A DNA stretch of 64,000 nt from Arthrobacter sp. ATA002 (GCF_026898095.1 NZ_CP114015.1:2666001-2730000); one strand, 5' to 3'. Positions 38,365 through 50,682 are shown, counted from the stretch's first letter. Notes: generated by a model not told the origin, from the letters alone. Program-made: numbers and translations.

Positions 38365-38871
38365 ATGAGTCCACTGACCGAGATTGCCGCTCTCCGCGAG
38401 CGCGTCCAACGGCTGGAAGACCACCGCGAGATACTCGGCGTGCTCGCCGCTTACGGTCCTGCCGTCGACAGCGGCAGCGCTGACGCCGTGGCCGATCTGT
38501 GGACCGAGGACGGCAGCTACACCTACAGCCTCGGTGACGGCGCGGCAACACTGAGTGGCGCGGAGGACTTCCGCGGCATGGTGCACGGGCCGTCACACCA
38601 GAAAATCATCGCGGAGGGCTCCAGCCATTTCCTGGGGATTCCGGACATCCGGGTTTCCGGAGACGCCGCCGTAGCCACCGGTTACTCCATGCTGGTGCGG
38701 CACCGGGACGGCCCCGATCCGGGCTATTACGTGGACAGGCTCTCGGCGAACCGCTGGGAGCTGGCCCGCACGGAATCGGGCTGGAAGGTCACCGCGCGTA
38801 CCAACTCGCTGCTGGACGGCCGCGCCGCTTCCCGGAAAATGCTCGCCAACGCAGGGAGTGCAGCGCTGTGA
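38365..38871 (+). CDS. SnoaL/NTF2-like protein
   Basis: 168 residues with a SnoaL_4-type fold: LRERVQRLEDHREILGVLAAYGPAVDSG, then ADLWTEDGSYTYSLGDG and HFLGIPDIRVSGDAAVATGYSML. The family includes dehydratases, isomerases and non-enzymatic members. Its stop overlaps the start of the next gene (GTGA), so it is co-translated with the flavin oxidoreductase. AGGGGA lies upstream of the ATG. Confidence 0.85.
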   Translation: MSPLTEIAALRERVQRLEDHREILGVLAAYGPAVDSGSADAVADLWTEDGSYTYSLGDGAATLSGAEDFRGMVHGPSHQKIIAEGSSHFLGIPDIRVSGDAAVATGYSMLVRHRDGPDPGYYVDRLSANRWELARTESGWKVTARTNSLLDGRAASRKMLANAGSAAL

Positions 38872-40037
38872 CCGCGGACCACGATTCGACTGTGACCGGG
38901 CCCAGCGCCGCCGCTGATCCGCTGTTCCGCGGGTTCAGCGTACGGTCGCTGCACCTGCCCAACCGGATCGTCATGTCTCCGATGACCCGCACCCACTCCC
39001 CCGGCGGCGTCCCGGGCGAGAAGGTTTCACGGTACTACCGGCGCCGGGCCGAAGGCGGCACGGGGCTGATCATCACCGAGGGCGTGGCCATTGACCATCC
39101 CGCTTCGGTGGACCATGCCTCGGTGCCCAACATGTTCGCGACGACGGCGCTGGACGGCTGGCGCTCCGTCGTCGACGGCGTGCACGAGGCCGGCGGACGC
39201 ATCATCCCGCAGCTCTGGCACGTGGGCCCCCTGTGGGGGGCGATGGGCGGAAGCCCGGCCATTACCCCGATGCGCCCTTCCGGCCGGTGGGGAACGCCCG
39301 GGATCACCACCTACTCCGATAAGTACGTCAGGGCTGCCGAACCGGTAACCCGCGCCATGACAACCGCCGACATCGAAAACGTCATCGGCGCCTTTCGCGC
39401 CGCCGCCCGCAGCGCTGTCGACGCGGGTTTCGACGGCATCGCCCTGCACGGCGGGCACGGCTACCTCCTGGATGCCTTCCTGTGGGCCGACACGAACCGG
39501 CGGACGGACGAGTGGGGCGGTGACGCCGAACGCCGCGCTGCTTTCCCCGCTGCGGTGGTTCGGGCCATCCGCGAGGAGATCGGTGCGGACCTGCCCATCT
39601 TCTTCCGTTTTTCCCAGCACAAGCAGCAGGACTTCGGCGCCCGTCTGGCCGACACTCCGGAAGAACTCGGCGCCCTGCTCCGCCCGCTCGTGGCAGCCGG
39701 CGTCGATGTCCTTGACGCCAGTGCCCGCCGCTTCCAGGCTCCCGCCTTCGAGGGCAGCGACCTAAGCCTGGCCGGGTGGGCCAAGAAGCTCACCGGCGCG
39801 CCGGCCATGGCGGTAGGCAGCGTCGGTATCGGTTCGGCCATCAAGGACCGGCGCAGCAGCGGCAACCCGACCCTCGACAACCGCGAGGAGCTTCTGCGCC
39901 GTCTGGACGCCGAGGAGTTCGACCTGATCGCCATTGGGCGGCTGCATCTCGCCGACCCTGATCTGGTGCAGACCCTGCGCGCCGGACGGCCGCTGCCGCA
40001 GTACGACTATGTGCTGCACGAGTCGGACCTGGTGTAG
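38868..40037 (+). CDS. NADH:flavin oxidoreductase (Old Yellow Enzyme family)
   Basis: 389 residues from GTG 38868. FMN-binding TIM barrel with LHLPNRIVMSPMTRTHSPGG, GLIITEGVAIDHPAS, IIPQLWHVGPLWG, FDGIALHGGHGYLLDAFL and NRRTDEWGG. The usual HxxN/H substrate pair appears as HGGH. It reduces activated C=C bonds in the family; here it probably serves the same catabolic pathway as the neighbouring dioxygenase and SDR. Confidence 0.92.
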   Translation: MTADHDSTVTGPSAAADPLFRGFSVRSLHLPNRIVMSPMTRTHSPGGVPGEKVSRYYRRRAEGGTGLIITEGVAIDHPASVDHASVPNMFATTALDGWRSVVDGVHEAGGRIIPQLWHVGPLWGAMGGSPAITPMRPSGRWGTPGITTYSDKYVRAAEPVTRAMTTADIENVIGAFRAAARSAVDAGFDGIALHGGHGYLLDAFLWADTNRRTDEWGGDAERRAAFPAAVVRAIREEIGADLPIFFRFSQHKQQDFGARLADTPEELGALLRPLVAAGVDVLDASARRFQAPAFEGSDLSLAGWAKKLTGAPAMAVGSVGIGSAIKDRRSSGNPTLDNREELLRRLDAEEFDLIAIGRLHLADPDLVQTLRAGRPLPQYDYVLHESDLV

Positions 40038-40057
40038 ACGGCAGCAGCCGGGACGTG

Positions 40058-42047
<1,990 letters not shown>

Positions 42048-42066
42048 GCTTCCTCCTTGTGCACAA

Positions 42067-43151
42067 CTAACCGCCGACGCTGACGCGCAGGATGCGGTCG
42101 TCGCCGGGGCCCGGGCTGCCCCGGCCGTCCGTATTGTTGGTGAGCACCCACAGGGAACCGTCGGGTGCACTCACAACGTCCCGCAGCCGCCCGTGTTCAC
42201 CCGTCAGGTACCGGGTGGAGGTCCGGAGATCGGCCAGCGGCACCCCGCGCAGCTGCTCCCCGCGCAGGTTTGCGATGAAGACGGAGTCCCCCGACACCGC
42301 AATGCCGCTGGGGCTGGCATCGGCCGGTTCCCACTGCTGCACAGGATCAATGAATTCGTCCCGGCCGGCACTGCCCTCCACTTCGGGCCAGCCGTAGTTG
42401 CCGCCGGCAGTGATCACGTTGAGTTCGTCCCAAGTGTTCTGGCCGAATTCGCTGGAGTACAGGGTTCCCTCCGCGTCCCAGGCGATGCCCTGCGGATTGC
42501 GGTGTCCGTAGCTGTAGACGAAGGAGCCTGGCAGGGGGTTGTCCTCCGGTATAGCGCCGTCCGGTGTCAGCCGCAGGATCTTTCCGGACAGCGAGGCGGT
42601 GTCCTGGGCGCTGCCTCGGTTCCCGGCGTCTCCGGTGGTGGCATAGAGCAAGCCGTCCGGACCGAACGCGAGGCGCCCGCCGTTGTGGATCGGCCCGGCC
42701 GCTATCCCGCCCAGGATGATCTCGGGCGGACCCAGGCCCAGGGAACCGGTGCTCCCCGTCAGCTCGCGGCGTTCGATGCGGTTTTCTCCCCGGCGGTGGC
42801 GTAGCTGTAGAGGTATCCGTCCTGCACGGCGATCCCGAGGAGGCCTCCCTCTCCCCCGCCTGCTGCATCGTTAATGCTGCCAATTTCGCGGGCGTTTCCT
42901 TCAGCGTCCAGTTCAAGGATCCGGGCTGAGTCGCGTTCGCTGACCAGCGGGGTGCCGCCGTGGAAGGCAACCGACCAGGGGGCTTGAAGACCGCTGGTGA
43001 TGGAATCGGTGGACGCTGTTCCGGCCGTCGTGCTGCTTTCCCCGGCGGGTGCAGTGCTGCAGGCCGACACCATCAGGGTGAGCGCTAAGGCCGCAGCGGC
43101 AGCTCTGGGAGTACCGCGGCGTCGTTGTTTCCCGGCGGGTCCGCGTTTCAT
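42067..43151 (-). CDS. PQQ-dependent sugar dehydrogenase-like lipoprotein (one frameshift)
   Basis: About 361 residues. A lipoprotein signal ends in LMVSAC (Cys near residue 31). LQAPWSVAFHGGTPLVSERDSARIL begins the six-bladed propeller. The frame breaks near 42787 and continues NRIERREL, GPIHNGGRLAFGPDGLLYATTGD, SYGHRNPQGIAWD, GGNYGWPEVEG and a final LWVLTNNTDGRG. This is the YliI/soluble glucose dehydrogenase family; whether PQQ is bound here is not known. It is exported and anchored to the outer face of the membrane. Confidence 0.87.
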
Positions 43152-43278
43152 GCGACGGCTTTCGGAGGAGGAGAGTGGCGTTTCCCTAGGGTAAGCGGGT
43201 GCCGGGCTTGAAGTGAGCCCTGCCGTCCAATGTACGTAAGCCGGCGTGCCGTGTTCCTCCCGGGACCGTCCCGGAACG

Positions 43279-43803
43279 TCAGTTGCGCCGGCAGATCACC
43301 CCGGTTCCCCGTTCTTCCAGCAATGTCCGTGCATCCCGAAAGCCGCGGCTGCGCAGCTGATCCGTGATGACGCCCGTATGTGCGGCGGACCCCGCGCCCT
43401 GAAGGGGACCCGGACCGTAGAGGATGGCGAGCCGCCCGTCCGGGCGCAGGACCCTGAAGAGGACGTCCAGCTCCGGGCCCGCCGGATCCGTCCAGAACAC
43501 ATTGACGTTGACGGCAAAAGCAACATCAAAGGTTCCGGTGTGCTCCGGCAACTGTGCCAGGGATGCCTCGAGCACCTCCAGCCGCCCGGCGGCCCGGTGT
43601 GAAGCGTTGCGGGACCGGGCCCGCGCCACGGCTGTCGCCGACCGGTCCACCGCAAGCAGAAACCCGGTATCCAGCAGCGGGCAGATCAGTTCGGCGGCAG
43701 CCCCGGGACCGCAGCCGATTTCGAGCACCCGGTCCCCGGCCGACAGACCCAGCAGCCCTACCGCCCATCGGATCCGGTCCGGAATTACTGGTGCCGCAGT
43801 CAT
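43279..43803 (-). CDS. Class I SAM-dependent methyltransferase
   Basis: 174 residues. Motif I is RVLEIGCGPGAAAEL; LLAVDRSATAV supplies the acidic residue; FDVAFAVNVNVFW and RVLRPDGRLAILYGP are later motifs. Small size and no other domain; substrate unknown. Its start lies 179 bases from the divergent GNAT gene. Confidence 0.85.
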   Translation of the reverse strand: MTAAPVIPDRIRWAVGLLGLSAGDRVLEIGCGPGAAAELICPLLDTGFLLAVDRSATAVARARSRNASHRAAGRLEVLEASLAQLPEHTGTFDVAFAVNVNVFWTDPAGPELDVLFRVLRPDGRLAILYGPGPLQGAGSAAHTGVITDQLRSRGFRDARTLLEERGTGVICRRN

Positions 43804-43982
43804 GGCAGCCTCCCGGCGTTCCGTCCCTGCGCCCTACCCTGCGCCCTTTGCCCCGCGTATCCTTCGGGGCACGATAGTAGCTGGGCCCCTCGAACGGAAG
43901 AAGGGCCAACAGCCCAGTCCCGGGGTGCCGGCCCGGAGTCGGGTTATGCCCGGCTGCATTTCGCGTCACGACAGGAGCTTCA

Positions 43983-44564
43983 ATGATCGAGGTCCTTCCG
44001 GCCACAGCCGACCGCTTTCAGGATCTCTCCTCCGTCCTCGCGCCGGGAAAACCCGGCTCCGCCGCCTGCTGGTGCCTCAGCTACCGGATTCCCGGCGCCG
44101 AGTTCAACGCCCTGACCGGTGACGAACGCCCGGCCCGGCTGCGCCGCTTCGCCGAGGAGGGCGCTGCCCCGGGGGTGATCGGTTACGTCGACGGCGAAGC
44201 TGCCGGCTGGTGCTCGGTCAGTCCCCGCTCCGGCCACCATCGGCTGGCCCGGTCCCGGACCATCCCCACTGTGGATGATGTTCCTGTCTGGAGCATCATC
44301 TGCTTCGTCGTTCGGCCGCCGTTCCGCCGCCGGGGCCTGTCCGCCCGCCTGCTCAACGGCGCCGTCGACTACGCGCGGACTGCCGGGGCCCCGGCGGTGG
44401 AAGCCTATCCGGTGGATCCCGGCGGCGGACGCGTCAGCTCAGCCCTGGCCTACGTGGGAACAACCGGGCTCTTCGAGTCAGCAGGCTTTGAACGGGTGAT
44501 GGAAACGGCGTCGACATCCGGCGGGCTAACGCGGTGGCTCATGCGCCGAGACCTGGCAGCCTAG
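43983..44564 (+). CDS. GNAT-family acetyltransferase
   Basis: 193 residues. The acetyl-CoA loop region reads CFVVRPPFRRRGLSARLLNGAVDYA, with the R/Q-x-x-G-x-G/A signature as RRRGLS. The end YVGTTGLFESAGFERV is the typical GNAT close. The acceptor is unknown. It runs directly into the HAD gene (no gap). Confidence 0.85.
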   Translation: MIEVLPATADRFQDLSSVLAPGKPGSAACWCLSYRIPGAEFNALTGDERPARLRRFAEEGAAPGVIGYVDGEAAGWCSVSPRSGHHRLARSRTIPTVDDVPVWSIICFVVRPPFRRRGLSARLLNGAVDYARTAGAPAVEAYPVDPGGGRVSSALAYVGTTGLFESAGFERVMETASTSGGLTRWLMRRDLAA

Positions 44565-45179
44565 ATGAGCCGGCTGTCCCGCCCCGGCCTGTGGTATCTC
44601 TTCGACTACGGCATGGTGATCTCCACGGAACCCGAACCGGCCGATTGGGAGGCCCTGCACCGGGCGACAGGCCTGGACCTCGAACCGGCCGGGAGCCCGT
44701 ACTGGGCCCGGCGAGCGGACTTCGACGCCGGAACAGCGGACCCGGAGCAGTACTGGGCCGGGGTCCTGGGCCGGGCACCCGGGACGGAGGAGCTCCGGAA
44801 ACTCGAAACCCTCGACGCGGCCCAGTGGTCCCATCTCAACCCGGACACCCTGGCGGTCCTTGACGCACTCCATGAGGAAGGTGCCTGCCTTGCGCTGCTC
44901 TCGAACATGCCGGCGGCCATGTCGCGCCGTTACACTGCCGGGGCCTCCTGGCCCCGGTATTTTTCGCGTCTGTACTTCAGCGGGCAGCTGCGGATGATGA
45001 AACCCGATCCCCGGATCTTCGACCATGTGGCCGCTGACCTGAAGGCGCGTCCGCGGGACATTGTGTTCATTGATGACAACGCCCTGAACATAGCTGCCGC
45101 CGGGAAGCAGGGGTTTCAAACAGTTCTGCACACGGGCACCATTGATTTGCGGGCGGAACTGGCCCGGCTCGCGCGGTAG
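44565..45179 (+). CDS. HAD-superfamily hydrolase
   Basis: 204 residues. The nucleophile motif is LFDYGMV, where the second Asp of DxD is absent, as in several YihX-like members. LALLSNMPAAM is motif II, KPDPRIF motif III (Lys) and DIVFIDDNALN motif IV. A cap domain lies between. Substrate unknown. It starts immediately after the GNAT stop and leads into the alpha/beta hydrolase gene, so the three may form one operon. Confidence 0.85.
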   Translation: MSRLSRPGLWYLFDYGMVISTEPEPADWEALHRATGLDLEPAGSPYWARRADFDAGTADPEQYWAGVLGRAPGTEELRKLETLDAAQWSHLNPDTLAVLDALHEEGACLALLSNMPAAMSRRYTAGASWPRYFSRLYFSGQLRMMKPDPRIFDHVAADLKARPRDIVFIDDNALNIAAAGKQGFQTVLHTGTIDLRAELARLAR

Positions 45180-45212
45180 CCGGTGGCCCGGCACCGGCAG
45201 GAAGGAGAACCC

Positions 45213-45733
45213 ATGGAGATCCTCTTCGTTCACGGGGCCGGTGGATGGCGGGATGACCGGCCGATGGCCGCAGAGCTGCGCGGCATCCCGGGGGCGGAGG
45301 TGCTGGCACCCCGGTTCCCGGACGAGGACATGTCGGCAGCGGGCTGGCGGCGGGAGCTGAACGGGCATCTGCGGATGCTCGGTCCGGCGCCGGTGGTAGT
45401 GGCGCACTCTTTTGGTGCGTCCATGGTCCTGCTGCATTATTCGGATGATCCCGTGGAGCCTCTGCCCCGCGGCCTGATCCTGTTGGCCATGCCATTCTGG
45501 GGTTCCGAGGGCTGGCAGGCCGAGTACTCCCTGCCGGTCGACGCTCGGCTGCCCGCGGACCTGCCGTTGTTCCTCCACCAGTGCCTGGACGACGACGTCG
45601 TGCCCCTGACCACCTTGACCGCCACGCGTCCCGGCTTCCGCAGGCCCTCATCCGCCGGCATGCCAGCGGCGGACACCAATTTCAGGGGCGGATGGATGAA
45701 GTCATCGACGATGTCACGATACTGGGACGCTGA
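45213..45733 (+). CDS. RBBP9/YdeN-like small alpha/beta hydrolase (one frameshift)
   Basis: About 173 residues from ATG 45213, with GGAAGGAGA upstream. ILFVHGAGGW is the oxyanion region, VVAHSFGASMVLLHY holds the nucleophile Ser, and CLDDDVVP the Asp. The frame breaks in a C-run near 45600 and continues HLDRHASRLPQALI, then GGHQFQGRMDEVIDD with the catalytic His, to a stop at 45733. Without the repair the frame would run on past 45746 into the converging regulator gene. Confidence 0.82.
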
Positions 45734-45745
45734 GATGTCCGGAAA

Positions 45746-48700
45746 TCAGCGCGTCAGCCGGTAGGCCCCGCTTCCCACGGCTTCCCGCACCCGCGCCAGC
45801 GCCGCTTCCGGGGTGTCCGCGGAGGTGTCGATGGCATGCCGCTCCAGGGTTCCCAGATCCGCGAACTGATCCCACATCGCGGTAATGGGGCCTTCATCGA
45901 CGAGTGCGCCGGGCGAAGTCCTGGCCAGCGCCCGCCGCAGGGCCTCCTTCCGGCCCGGCCGCAGGACAATGTAATGCAGGCGGCGCCCCGGCGCATCGGG
46001 CTGCGGTTTCCTCCTGCGGAAATGCTCCAGCATCCACGGGCCGATAATTCCATCAACGATTGTCACGAAGCCGCCCCGGGCATACGCCGTGGCGGCACCG
46101 CTGATCACGCTCATCACGGTCCGGTTCTGGGCATCGGATTCGGCGAGGTGCGGCGGGATTTTTCCGGCCGCAATGCAGTGCCAGAAATCGTCAGTGTGCA
46201 AGTGCACGGCTTTTGGATAGGTCCGGGCGAGGCTCCGTGCCGTTGTTGTCTTTCCGGAACCGGGAGGCCCGGAAAGGAGAATGACGTCCGCTGCCATGGC
46301 GTCCACAGTAGCGCGTGGGATTTCAGCGAAGGGGCTGTCAGGAAGCGGCAGCTCGCGGAGTTGCCGGCGTGAACTAATACCCAACTTGCGGAAGATGCTG
46401 CGCAGGTGGGCGTCAATGGTTCGGGGGCTGAGGAAGAGCTGCGTGGCGACTTCGCGGGAGGTGGCACCGGTGGCCACCTGCCGGGCAATGTGCAGCTCGT
46501 GGGCTGTGAGGGAGTCGGCCGGCTGGACGCTGCGCTTGCGGGGGTGCTCGCCGGTGGCCCGCAGCTCTCGGGCGGCACGGTTCGCGAACGCCTCGGCGCC
46601 CATGTCCAGCAGCAGCCCGTGTGCGGTGCGGAGCTGTTCCCGGGCGTCATTCCGGCGCCCCTCGCGGCGAAGCCACTCACCGTAGACGAGGTGGGCGCGG
46701 GCGAGGTGGGCGGCCATCCGGCAGCGCCCGAGCTGCTTTATCGCTTCACGGTAGTTTTCCTCCGCCTCCGGCCCGGTGCTGGTCAGGGCCCGCGAACGCG
46801 CCGCCAATCCGAGCCCCCACGGCGTGCCGCTGGCGAGGGCCCGTGTGGTGAGCTGCTCCAGCGCTTCGGCCGCACTCTCCTGCCGGCCGGAACGGCAGGC
46901 CGCCTCGATAAACTCGGAGTGGGCCATGTTGTTGAACCTCCACGCTTCGGAGTCGAAGGCCCGTTCCGCCGCGGCATAAGCCGCCGGGTAATCGCCCAAA
47001 CCGTTGTACAGCACGGACATGGCATACTGCGTGAGGGACCCCTCCGTGCCGTGCGCCGGTCCGGCAGCCTTTCGGTCAATGGCCGCATGGACCTCGGCGG
47101 TCTCGGTTGGACGGCCGCGCCAGGCCGAGAGGACGAGCTGTGCGTGAAGCAAAGGCACAGCCCCGGCCGCGGCCGCAAATGCGTTCTGCTCGGCGGCCCG
47201 GACGAACTCACCGGAGAGCACCAGCATGATGGACTGGCCGAGAAGCGCGGCCGGGAGGGTGTCCAGGGCGCCGGCTTCCCGCGTCAACCGGACATTACGA
47301 AGGGCCAACGAGTGAAGCGCTTCGTCGTCGAACACCGACATCGCAGTTCGGCTGGCGAGCCACCCCCATCGGCAGCCGTTGGTGCCGTCCACCGTGTCAG
47401 CGTCCGGCTCGTGAAGGAAAGCCTCCAATGCCCTCCGCCGTCCGGGCAGACCGGCCTCGTACCCCTGCGTAAACGTCACCACCAGCCCATCGAGCAAAAA
47501 ATCCACCGGCCGCTGCGGCCACGTCGGCGTTGGCGCTGCCCTGGCCGCCTCGGTAACAACCGGTATGCTGCGGCCGCGGCCGAAATTGCCGGTGACAATC
47601 GCCGCTTCGAGCGCGTGCAGGTAGGTCTCGCGGGACAGCGCCGGATCCAGCGGTGCGAGGCTCCTGGCGGCGTCCAGCAGCATTACCTGTCCTTCGCCGC
47701 TGCGGGCAAGATGAAATGCGATCCGGGCACGCAGCAGTTCGAGGCGCGCCTGTTGCAAGGGATCGAGCGGGCCGGCCGCAGCGACTTTCAGCAGCTCCAA
47801 GGCGTCCTCGGACGCACCCGCCTCCTGCTGGGCGTGTGCAGCCTCCAGCGCCCGGGCAGCCCGGAGGGCATGGTCAGGGTCAGTTTCGCCGCCTGTTCCA
47901 TAAACGCCGCTGAGGCAGCCAGCCCGCCGCGGGCCCGCGCCCGTCCGGCCGAGCGCACGAGCTCCGCTGCGGCATCTTCGTCCGGGCCCAGCACGGCCTG
48001 CGCGCGGTGCCAGGCGCGTCGATCGGGGTCAACGTCTGAATCGGTGGCTGCGGCCAGCGCGCCGTGCACACGGCGGCGGTCCACCGGGGCAGCTGCCCGA
48101 AGCACTGCCGAACGCACCAGCGGATGGCGGAACTGCACGTGGCCATCGATCTCCAATAGCCCGGCTGCTTCCGCAGGCGCAGCAGACTCGGAAGCGATCC
48201 CCAGGTGCCCGGCCGCACGCCAGAGCAGCGCCGCGTCGCCGGTCAGATCGACCGCCGCCGTCAGCAGCAACAGTTGCGTCGGGACCGGCAGGCCCTCCGA
48301 GCGGCGCCGGAAGGTCTCCTCGATGCGGTGGGTGGTGCCCAGCACGCCGGGCGGCCCGAATCCGCCCACCCAGGCTGCGGAGGCGCTTGCGCTTCCGCCC
48401 AGTTCCAGCAGCGCGAGGGGGTTCCCGCGCGCCTCGGATAGGACGCGCTCGCACATCCCCTCATCCAGCGGGGCATGGACGGACCTGGCCAGCAACACGC
48501 GCGCGTCGGTTTCGTCCAATCCACTCAGGCAGATGGCAGGCAAACCGTCGAACGGCCGCAGGTCCAGGTCTGTGGGGTCACGCAGCGCGAAGACCAGCAC
48601 CATGCCCTCGGCCGCTATCCGCCGCGCCACGAACGTGAGGACCTGCGCGGACGCCTCGTCCAGCCACTGGACGTCGTCGACGAGGCACAGAAGGGGCCCT

Positions 48701-49077
48701 TCCTCGGCGACTTCGGCCAACAGGTTAAGTGTCGCCAGACCCACCAGGAACCGGCTCGGCGCCGCGCCGCCCTGCTGCCCCAGCGCCACACCCAGGGCGG
48801 TCTGCTGCGGCTCCGGCAAGCCGGCCACGCGATTGAGCAATGGCGCGCACAACTGGTGCAAAGCCGCGTAGGCAAACTGTGTTTCAGACTCCACCCCGAC
48901 TGCGGACGCCACCTTGAAGCCCCGGGACTCCGCCTGATGGCGCGCGTACCCGAGCAGCTCGGTCTTACCGATACCCGCTTCGCCCCGCACCACTGCTGCC
49001 CCGCTCAACCCGGTACGTGCTTGGAAGAGGAGGCTGTCCAGCGTTGCGCGTTCGGCGCGCCGGCCCAGGAAATCCAC
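45746..49077 (-). CDS. LuxR-type ATPase regulator fused to a C-terminal P-loop kinase (one frameshift)
   Basis: GTG 49077 (AAAGGGGG upstream) opens an AAA_16-type NTPase: FLGRRAERATLDSLLFQA, Walker A GEAGIGKTELLGYA and Walker B LLCLVDDVQWLDEASA. The frame breaks near 47875 (KLTLT) and resumes HALRAARALEAAHAQQEA through a helical TPR-like region. The LuxR HTH is LTAHELHIARQVATGATSREVATQLFLSPRTIDAHLRSI near the end of the usual LAL length (about 915 residues). The frame then continues without a stop into MAADVILLSGPPGSGKTTTARSLA, HLHTDDFWHCIAAG and DGIIGPWMLEHF, a small zeta-toxin-like kinase of 184 residues. Whether it is a true fusion or a lost stop is unresolved. Confidence 0.85.
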
Positions 49078-49276
49078 AGTGCCCCCTTTCAAAGAATGCG
49101 AGCACACTATTAGGCAATTGTTACCGATGCAAACGAAACCGGTCCGGCCCAAGGGCGGATGGCAGCCGGGCATAGGCAGTGGCTCCCGCCGACGCGAAAG
49201 CACCGGCACGGGTGCGAGCCTGAAGTACCAGCCGGAAAAGGCTCAATCACCCCGCACCAGGAAAGAGGCCCGCACC

Positions 49277-49861
49277 ATGAATCCCATTCAGGAACTCATC
49301 ATCAATTTTCAGGAACTCGCAGCCCAGATACCCGAGGCCATCCGCCCCTTCATCGTGATGCTCGCCGGGGCCATTCCCTTCATCGAGGGCGAGGTCGCCG
49401 CCATCATCGGCTTGGTGGGCGGCCTCAACCCCATCGTTGCCGGCATTGCCGCCGCGGCCGGTAATTTTTTGTGCGTCCTCGCCGTGGTACTCGTTACGTC
49501 GAGGGCGCGCACAGCCGTGGTGAACCACAACCGGGACCGCGCAGAGGCCACCCGGAACGCCACGCTTGTCCCGGCTGCTCCGGGGTACCAGGGAGCCACT
49601 GCCGTCGAAGCACCGGCATCGGCCAAACCCCAGTCGAAGGGCCGCCAGCGCTTTGCGAAGTGGCTCGTCCGGTTTGGCGTCCCCGGAGCCAGCATCCTGG
49701 GCCCCCTCGCGATTCCGACCCAGTTCACCTCCGCGATCCTCATCGCGAGCGGAACCCCGCGCGGCTGGGTCCTGCTCTGGCAGGGGGTGGCGATCGTTCT
49801 CTGGACGACCGTTTCCATCGTGTCAGTCTGGGCGGCCCTCACTTTCGTCGTCGGTGTCTAG
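49277..49861 (+). CDS. Small-multidrug-export-like membrane protein
   Basis: 194 residues, divergent from the LuxR regulator. Hydrophobic helices: PFIVMLAGAIPFIEGEVAAIIGLVGGL, IVAGIAAAAGNFLCVLAVVLV and VLLWQGVAIVLWTTVSIVSVW. A soluble loop rich in Ala/Gln/Lys lies between. FGVPGASILGPLAIPTQFTSAI is typical of the DedA-like small multidrug export group (DUF2420-like annotation is uncertain). Its promoter region is shared with the regulator, so regulation by it is plausible. Confidence 0.75.
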   Translation: MNPIQELIINFQELAAQIPEAIRPFIVMLAGAIPFIEGEVAAIIGLVGGLNPIVAGIAAAAGNFLCVLAVVLVTSRARTAVVNHNRDRAEATRNATLVPAAPGYQGATAVEAPASAKPQSKGRQRFAKWLVRFGVPGASILGPLAIPTQFTSAILIASGTPRGWVLLWQGVAIVLWTTVSIVSVWAALTFVVGV

Positions 49862-50011
49862 GGCCCGCACGGGGATGGCCGGCACGGGTGCAAGGAACGC
49901 CGGCCGTCAGGGCAGCGCCGCCGATCCGGCCGCGCTGCCCTGGGGACAGGGCACCGGGGAAGTGAACACCGGAGAAAGCGGCACAGGAAGAATCGACGGC
50001 GGGAGGAAATT

Positions 50012-50682
50012 ATGGAAACCACGAAAGCGGTAAAGCCCGGGGACGGCCATTTGTTGCCCAGTTACCACTGGTGGCAGGGATTCTCACGGGCCCTGTTTCA
50101 TCTGCATCTCACCGGGGCGGGCGGCGCGCCGGAGACCTGGTCCATCGACATCAGGCCCGGGGGTGATGTCGACGGCGAGGTGCGGGCCAGGCTCTACCGC
50201 AATGGCGTCAACACGTCCGTTTCGATGGTCCCGGCAGCATTCCCGGTGCCGGGAGGCACCATCGAGGTCGAGGCACCATCGAGGTCGAGGTCAGCGGCTT
50301 CGGAATGAAGCGCTGCCACTTTGTGAGGCACGATGGGTCCGAGCAGCAGCTTGTGCCCGACCCGATCTCCGCCGAGGGACGGCGGGCCCGCCTGGAGGCG
50401 GGCAACCCGGTGCTGAGCCGTGCCCTGGGCTTCCTATCGGTGAGCATCCTCGCGGTCGCCGTCGTGCTCGGTGTTCCGCAGATCGTCGAGCAGATCACGC
50501 TGCTCCCGCCGATCGCCGATCATATCGGCACGTTCTCCAGCCCGTTCCGTCTTCCGGCGGTGGCTAATACGGCGCTTTTCGTGGCCTCAGTGGCCGCGAG
50601 CACCGAACGCGCGCTCCGGCTGCGCTACAGCTGGCTCCTCGACGGGAGTGCCTTTGGCGGAGGCACGTTTGGCGGGAACTAG
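50012..50682 (+). CDS. Hypothetical membrane protein, frame broken by a 17-bp duplication
   Basis: The first frame (50012) gives LLPSYHWWQGFSRALFHLHL and ETWSIDIRPGGDVDGEVRARLYRNG up to VPGGTIEVE. Removing one copy of the duplication at 50256-50289 joins it in frame to VSGFGMKRCHFVRHDG, two membrane segments (LGFLSVSILAVAVVLGVP and VANTALFVASVAAS) and a Gly-rich end. That gives about 217 residues. As read, translation stops at 50308. No function recognised. Confidence 0.75.
50256..50289 (+). repeat. 17-bp tandem duplication inside a coding region
   Basis: GCACCATCGAGGTCGAG at 50256-50272 is repeated exactly at 50273-50289. 17 is not a multiple of 3, so the duplication shifts the reading frame; one copy restores it. 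Confidence 0.9.

Noticed and set aside
46406..48871. An 821-codon open frame on the plus strand opposite the LuxR-type regulator
   Set aside because: It is antisense to a gene with clear Walker and HTH motifs, and its translation shows no family features. Long antisense frames are normal at this GC content.
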